DNA of 8,861 nt from Gammaproteobacteria bacterium. Its GTDB lineage: Bacteria > Pseudomonadota > Gammaproteobacteria > UBA6429 > Thiohalophilaceae. Below the pieces are notes generated by a model that was not told the origin of the DNA, searched no databases, and saw only the letters and a list, made by a program, of their open reading frames with translations. The DNA lies in assembly GCA_029882235.1 (NCBI GenBank), contig JAOULB010000060.1, forward strand, positions 1 through 8,861, written 5' to 3'. Within the stretch, counting starts at the first letter, position 1. Each line of letters starts with the position of its first letter. This document shows, piece after piece, positions 7,074-8,861 of the stretch. Position numbers and translations under genes: made by a program.

Positions 7074-7095
7074 TCAGGCCATATTGGTGGCCTGA
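7074..7095 (-). other. Hairpin in the leader of the metal operon mRNA
   Basis: A perfect eight-base stem, TCAGGCCA and TGGCCTGA, encloses a six-base loop. It falls within the expected leader, about ten bases after the predicted transcription start (near 7105) and 12 bases before the GGAG of merP. No U tract follows, so it is not a terminator. It may stabilise the 5' end or affect translation. Confidence 0.5.
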
Positions 7096-7112
7096 TCACT
7101 ATATCGGCAGCA

Positions 7113-7143
7113 AGCATACAAGCTGGAGCCAGCTCCAGGTCAA
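7113..7143 (-). promoter_or_regulatory. MerR-type promoter and operator of the metal operon
   Basis: On the minus strand TTGACC (7143-7138) and TATGCT (7118-7113) are separated by 19 bases, the over-long spacer characteristic of MerR-activated promoters (normal is 17). The dyad CTGGAGC-TG-GCTCCAG (7123-7138) is a perfect seven-base inverted repeat lying in the spacer next to the -35, as in the merT and zntA promoters. The layout predicts that the metal-bound regulator (gene at 3925-4335) untwists the spacer and activates all six genes, including its own. Confidence 0.88.
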
Positions 7144-7176
7144 GAGAAAAATGATAGAAATTTGGATTGAGTAGCG

Positions 7177-7201
7177 CCAGGGTCGGGTTATCAGACCCTG
7201 G
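7177..7201 (-). terminator. Hairpin at the end of the IclR-family gene
   Basis: An eight-base perfect stem, CCAGGGTC and GACCCTGG, with a nine-base loop. The stop codon of the IclR-family gene (7191-7193) lies inside the loop, and the last codons form one arm. No U run follows on either strand, so it is not a textbook intrinsic terminator. It does sit where the upstream transcript must end before the metal operon promoter 34 bases on. Confidence 0.4.
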
Positions 7202-7925
7202 AGGATATTTCCCGGGCGGCTTCTTTCAGGGTTTTGGCCCACTCATCCTTGCGTCGTTCTCTGGGGGCAGAGATGGAAAGCCCTGCGAGTACTTCGTGTT
7301 TATTGTTATAGATAAGTACACCAATACAACCCACACCGATCTCGGCTTCTTCGTTATCGTAGGCGAAGCCCTGTGTACCTGATAGCTGGATGTTGTCTTT
7401 GAGGTCTTGCAGCTTCGACAGGGTGTATTGGGTATAGCTCTTCAGGCCGCTGCGTTTGCTATAGGCAGTGATAAATTCTTCACCGAGTTCACCGAGCATA
7501 AGTTTACCAACAGCGGTGACATGCAGTGGGGCGCGACTGCCGATCAGCTGTTCGACGCGCATCATTCGGTTGGGGGTGGCGCGTTCTATATAGATCACTT
7601 CATCCCCCTCACGTACCGTGAGGTTGATGGTCTCACCGATCTCATCACGCAGTTTTTCCATGATGGGCAGGGCCTCTTCACGCAGGTCTGTCGAGCGGCG
7701 GCTGCTATTGGCAAGCTGGGTTATTTTGCGCCCAATGTAATAATGCCCCGCAGTATCCCGTTCAACCAGGCCATTTTCTATCAAGGAGCCGAGAATGCGG
7801 AATGCCGTAGAGGGGTGCAGGCCGGTTTCTGCCGAAAGAATTTTCAGACTGGCCGGATCGGGGCTAGATGCAATGGCGTCCATCAAGGTGGCGGAGCGAT
7901 CGATGACTTGAATACTTGTTGGCAT
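7191..7925 (-). CDS. IclR-family transcriptional regulator
   Basis: 244 residues, normal for the family. The N-terminal winged helix-turn-helix is at about 6-68 (SLKILSAETGLHPSTAFRIL, then GLVERD and YYIGRKI). The effector-binding domain follows, with the typical segments YIERATPNRMMRVEQLIGSRAPLH, TAVGKLMLG and GVGCIGVLIYNNKHEVLAGLSISAPRERR. IclR proteins act as dimers or tetramers on palindromic operators and respond to small metabolites. The start at ATG 7925 has no clear ribosome site; the alternative upstream ATG in this frame stops after three codons. A TTTCA-type palindrome lies eight bases before the start codon, suggesting autoregulation. The divergent transketolase/E1-like gene is the likely target. 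Confidence 0.93.
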   Translation of the reverse strand: MPTSIQVIDRSATLMDAIASSPDPASLKILSAETGLHPSTAFRILGSLIENGLVERDTAGHYYIGRKITQLANSSRRSTDLREEALPIMEKLRDEIGETINLTVREGDEVIYIERATPNRMMRVEQLIGSRAPLHVTAVGKLMLGELGEEFITAYSKRSGLKSYTQYTLSKLQDLKDNIQLSGTQGFAYDNEEAEIGVGCIGVLIYNNKHEVLAGLSISAPRERRKDEWAKTLKEAAREISSRV

Positions 7926-7932
7926 ATTAGGA

Positions 7933-7966
7933 TTTCATAATGTGAAAACGATTGTGTATTGCGAAA
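7933..7966. promoter_or_regulatory. Operator pair 1 (iclR side)
   Basis: Two 15-base sites lie 19 bases apart centre to centre. The first, TTTCATAATGTGAAA (7933-7947), is an imperfect palindrome; the second, TTGTGTATTGCGAAA (7952-7966), keeps one good half. The second site covers the predicted start of iclR transcription and the first lies in its leader. The most likely ligand is the IclR-family protein encoded alongside. This is inferred from symmetry, position and the matching pair at 8049-8082. Confidence 0.65.
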
Positions 7967-7995
7967 TTCTAGCTGAGACGCTATGGTATATGCAA
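7966..7995 (-). promoter_or_regulatory. Candidate promoter of the IclR-family gene
   Basis: On the minus strand TAGAAT (7971-7966, five of six matches to the -10 consensus) is preceded at 18 bases by TTGCAT (7995-7990), which keeps only the TTG of the -35. Transcription would start near 7959, the centre of the second site of operator pair 1. The fit is fair, not strong. Confidence 0.4.
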
Positions 7996-8005
7996 GTACT
8001 GAATG

Positions 8006-8033
8006 GCGGTGTGACTGAGTGAACACCGCTTTT
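8006..8033 (+). terminator. Terminator-like hairpin between the two operator pairs
   Basis: GCGGTGT (8006-8012) and ACACCGC (8023-8029) form a GC-rich seven-base stem with a ten-base loop, followed at once by TTTT then AATTT. It looks like a short intrinsic terminator on the plus strand. It lies upstream of the predicted promoter of the transketolase-like gene, so it would block read-in or attenuate transcripts from a more distal promoter. On the minus strand no U tract follows. Confidence 0.45.
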
Positions 8034-8048
8034 AATTTCGGTAAAGCA

Positions 8049-8082
8049 TTTCACAATGTGAAATACGTTATACATTATGAAA
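8049..8082. promoter_or_regulatory. Operator pair 2 (transketolase/E1 side)
   Basis: TTTCACAATGTGAAA (8049-8063) is a perfect seven-one-seven palindrome; TTATACATTATGAAA (8068-8082) follows after four bases with the right half kept. The centres are 19 bases apart, exactly as in the pair at 7933-7966. The sites overlap the predicted -35 and -10 of the downstream gene, so binding would exclude RNA polymerase. The IclR-family protein is the likely binder. Confidence 0.7.
8050..8078 (+). promoter_or_regulatory. Candidate promoter of the transketolase/E1-like gene
   Basis: TTCACA (8050-8055, five of six matches to TTGACA) and CATTAT (8073-8078, four of six to TATAAT) are 17 bases apart. The -35 lies in the perfect palindrome and the -10 in its partner site. 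Transcription would start near 8085, giving a leader of about 45 bases. AT-rich palindromes can mimic hexamers, so certainty is limited. Confidence 0.4.
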
Positions 8083-8129
8083 TTTTGGGTGGTTTGCACC
8101 TTGGTTTCAACAACACTGAGGAATATGAC

Positions 8130-8861
8130 ATGAGTACGAATACTGCAGAACAAATGACGGAACTGCCGGCCTTCTGTGAAGGCATCCAGCATTATGGCGA
8201 AGAATGGGATGGTTTCGACAAACATGCGGCCACTGCAGTCATTGCCGAGGGTGCGTCCGCCATCAGCGAGATAGATGAGACAGCCGCATACCAGACACTA
8301 ATGGGGGCCGATGCCCTGCGTTATGTCACCCTGCAGCTGTGTGGCTCAAAAGGCTCCGGTCATCCCGGTGGCTTTGCCTCCAGTGCCGAGGCCCATGCGG
8401 CCCTGATGATGCTGGGTCATACCAATATTGTTACCGAAGTGGGTCACCATGCCCCCGGCTTCTACTCTTCCATGTTCCTCGATGGCTCGCTTGAGGCGAT
8501 GGACATCCATAACATGAATGACATGCAGACCCGTTTCCGTGAAAAGCACGGTCTGCTGGGTCACCTGTCGGGCGCCATTCCAGGTCTGCTGGCACCTGCT
8601 GGTCCACTGGGGCAGGGTATGCATTTCGCCATGGCCGGTGCCTATCTGCATCGCGATAAGCTTTTCCCCGTTACCATTGGTGATGGTGGCATGGGTGAGC
8701 CCTATGTTTTGAATGCGATGATGCACTTCAATACGGCTTACCCGGATATTACTAACTTCCTGCCGACACTGATCTGGAACGGCTATTCCCAGGAACACCA
8801 TTCTATGGTTTCTCTGCACAATAACGAGCAGATGATTAATTACTGGAAGGGCCACAAGTTT
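8130..8861 (+). CDS. Thiamine-diphosphate enzyme of the transketolase/pyruvate dehydrogenase E1 superfamily (5' part, runs off window)
   Basis: The frame is open from the ATG at 8130 to the window end (244 codons). The start is set by GAGGAA six bases upstream; an ATG at 8125 in another frame stops after two codons. The segment GSKGSGHPGG (72-81) is transketolase-like. HHAPGFYSSMFLDG recalls the GHxSPGxYARAFLEG region of homodimeric AceE-type E1. The cofactor motif GDG (184-186) followed by 30 residues and Asn217 (WNGYSQ) is the ThDP/Mg-binding signature. Expected chemistry is transfer or oxidative decarboxylation of a ketose phosphate or 2-oxo acid in central carbon metabolism; the exact substrate cannot be told from this part. 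About 70 residues precede the recognised domain. Divergent from the IclR-family gene and probably controlled by it. Confidence 0.87.
   Translation, partial: MSTNTAEQMTELPAFCEGIQHYGEEWDGFDKHAATAVIAEGASAISEIDETAAYQTLMGADALRYVTLQLCGSKGSGHPGGFASSAEAHAALMMLGHTNIVTEVGHHAPGFYSSMFLDGSLEAMDIHNMNDMQTRFREKHGLLGHLSGAIPGLLAPAGPLGQGMHFAMAGAYLHRDKLFPVTIGDGGMGEPYVLNAMMHFNTAYPDITNFLPTLIWNGYSQEHHSMVSLHNNEQMINYWKGHKF

Noticed and set aside
7407..7940. 177-codon plus-strand frame across the IclR-family gene
   Set aside because: It is antisense to a well-supported regulator, lacks recognisable motifs and would also cross the operator region.
8346..8855. Long open frame (169 codons) on the minus strand opposite the transketolase/E1-like gene
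   Set aside because: It is antisense to a clear enzyme coding sequence, shows no family features and has the His/Gln/Met-rich composition of a shadow frame.

Overview
The window looks like chromosomal DNA from a gammaproteobacterium. The alpha-2-macroglobulin/pbpC pair, the VF530-type DNA-binding protein and the mer-like genes all fit that, but I cannot name a genus. No rRNA, tRNA, CRISPR array, transposase or origin is visible. No gene-free stretch exceeds 300 bases; the longest (7926-8129) is packed with regulatory signals.

Region 1 (1-2745, + strand): the 3' end of a bacterial alpha-2-macroglobulin gene, then pbpC five bases later. This is the well-known envelope-defence pair of protease trap and peptidoglycan synthase. 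Region 2 (2746-3288): a small, very AT-rich ORF for an exported protein I do not recognise. It is followed by about 120 bases (3165-3288) in which I see no convincing gene or terminator.

Region 3 (3289-3823, - strand): a short RRM RNA-binding protein overlapping by eight bases a VF530-family DNA-binding protein, with a consensus -10 box just upstream.

Region 4 (3925-7143, - strand) is the most interesting part: a tightly packed six-gene metal operon. From promoter to end it reads MerP-like periplasmic metallochaperone, MerT-like membrane importer, mini-thioredoxin, a tandem-duplicated CcdA/DsbD-type membrane protein, a CopZ N-domain-like [2Fe-2S]/zinc protein, and a MerR-family sensor. Genes are separated by 3-10 bases or overlap. 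The promoter has the 19-base spacer and central dyad expected of a MerR-family target, so the last gene probably controls the first. There is no MerA mercuric reductase. The gene set instead suggests capture and import of a thiophilic metal coupled to a thiol/electron-transfer module (thioredoxin, CcdA-like protein, [2Fe-2S] protein). The metal (Hg, or Cu/Ag/Au) is not settled by sequence.

Region 5 (7191-8861): an IclR-family regulator divergent from a thiamine-diphosphate enzyme of the transketolase/pyruvate dehydrogenase E1 superfamily that runs off the window. The 204-base intergenic region holds two operator pairs of the same design (15-mers, 19 bases centre to centre), one over each predicted promoter, with a terminator-like hairpin between them. 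The likely circuit is an IclR protein repressing itself and the divergent enzyme gene.
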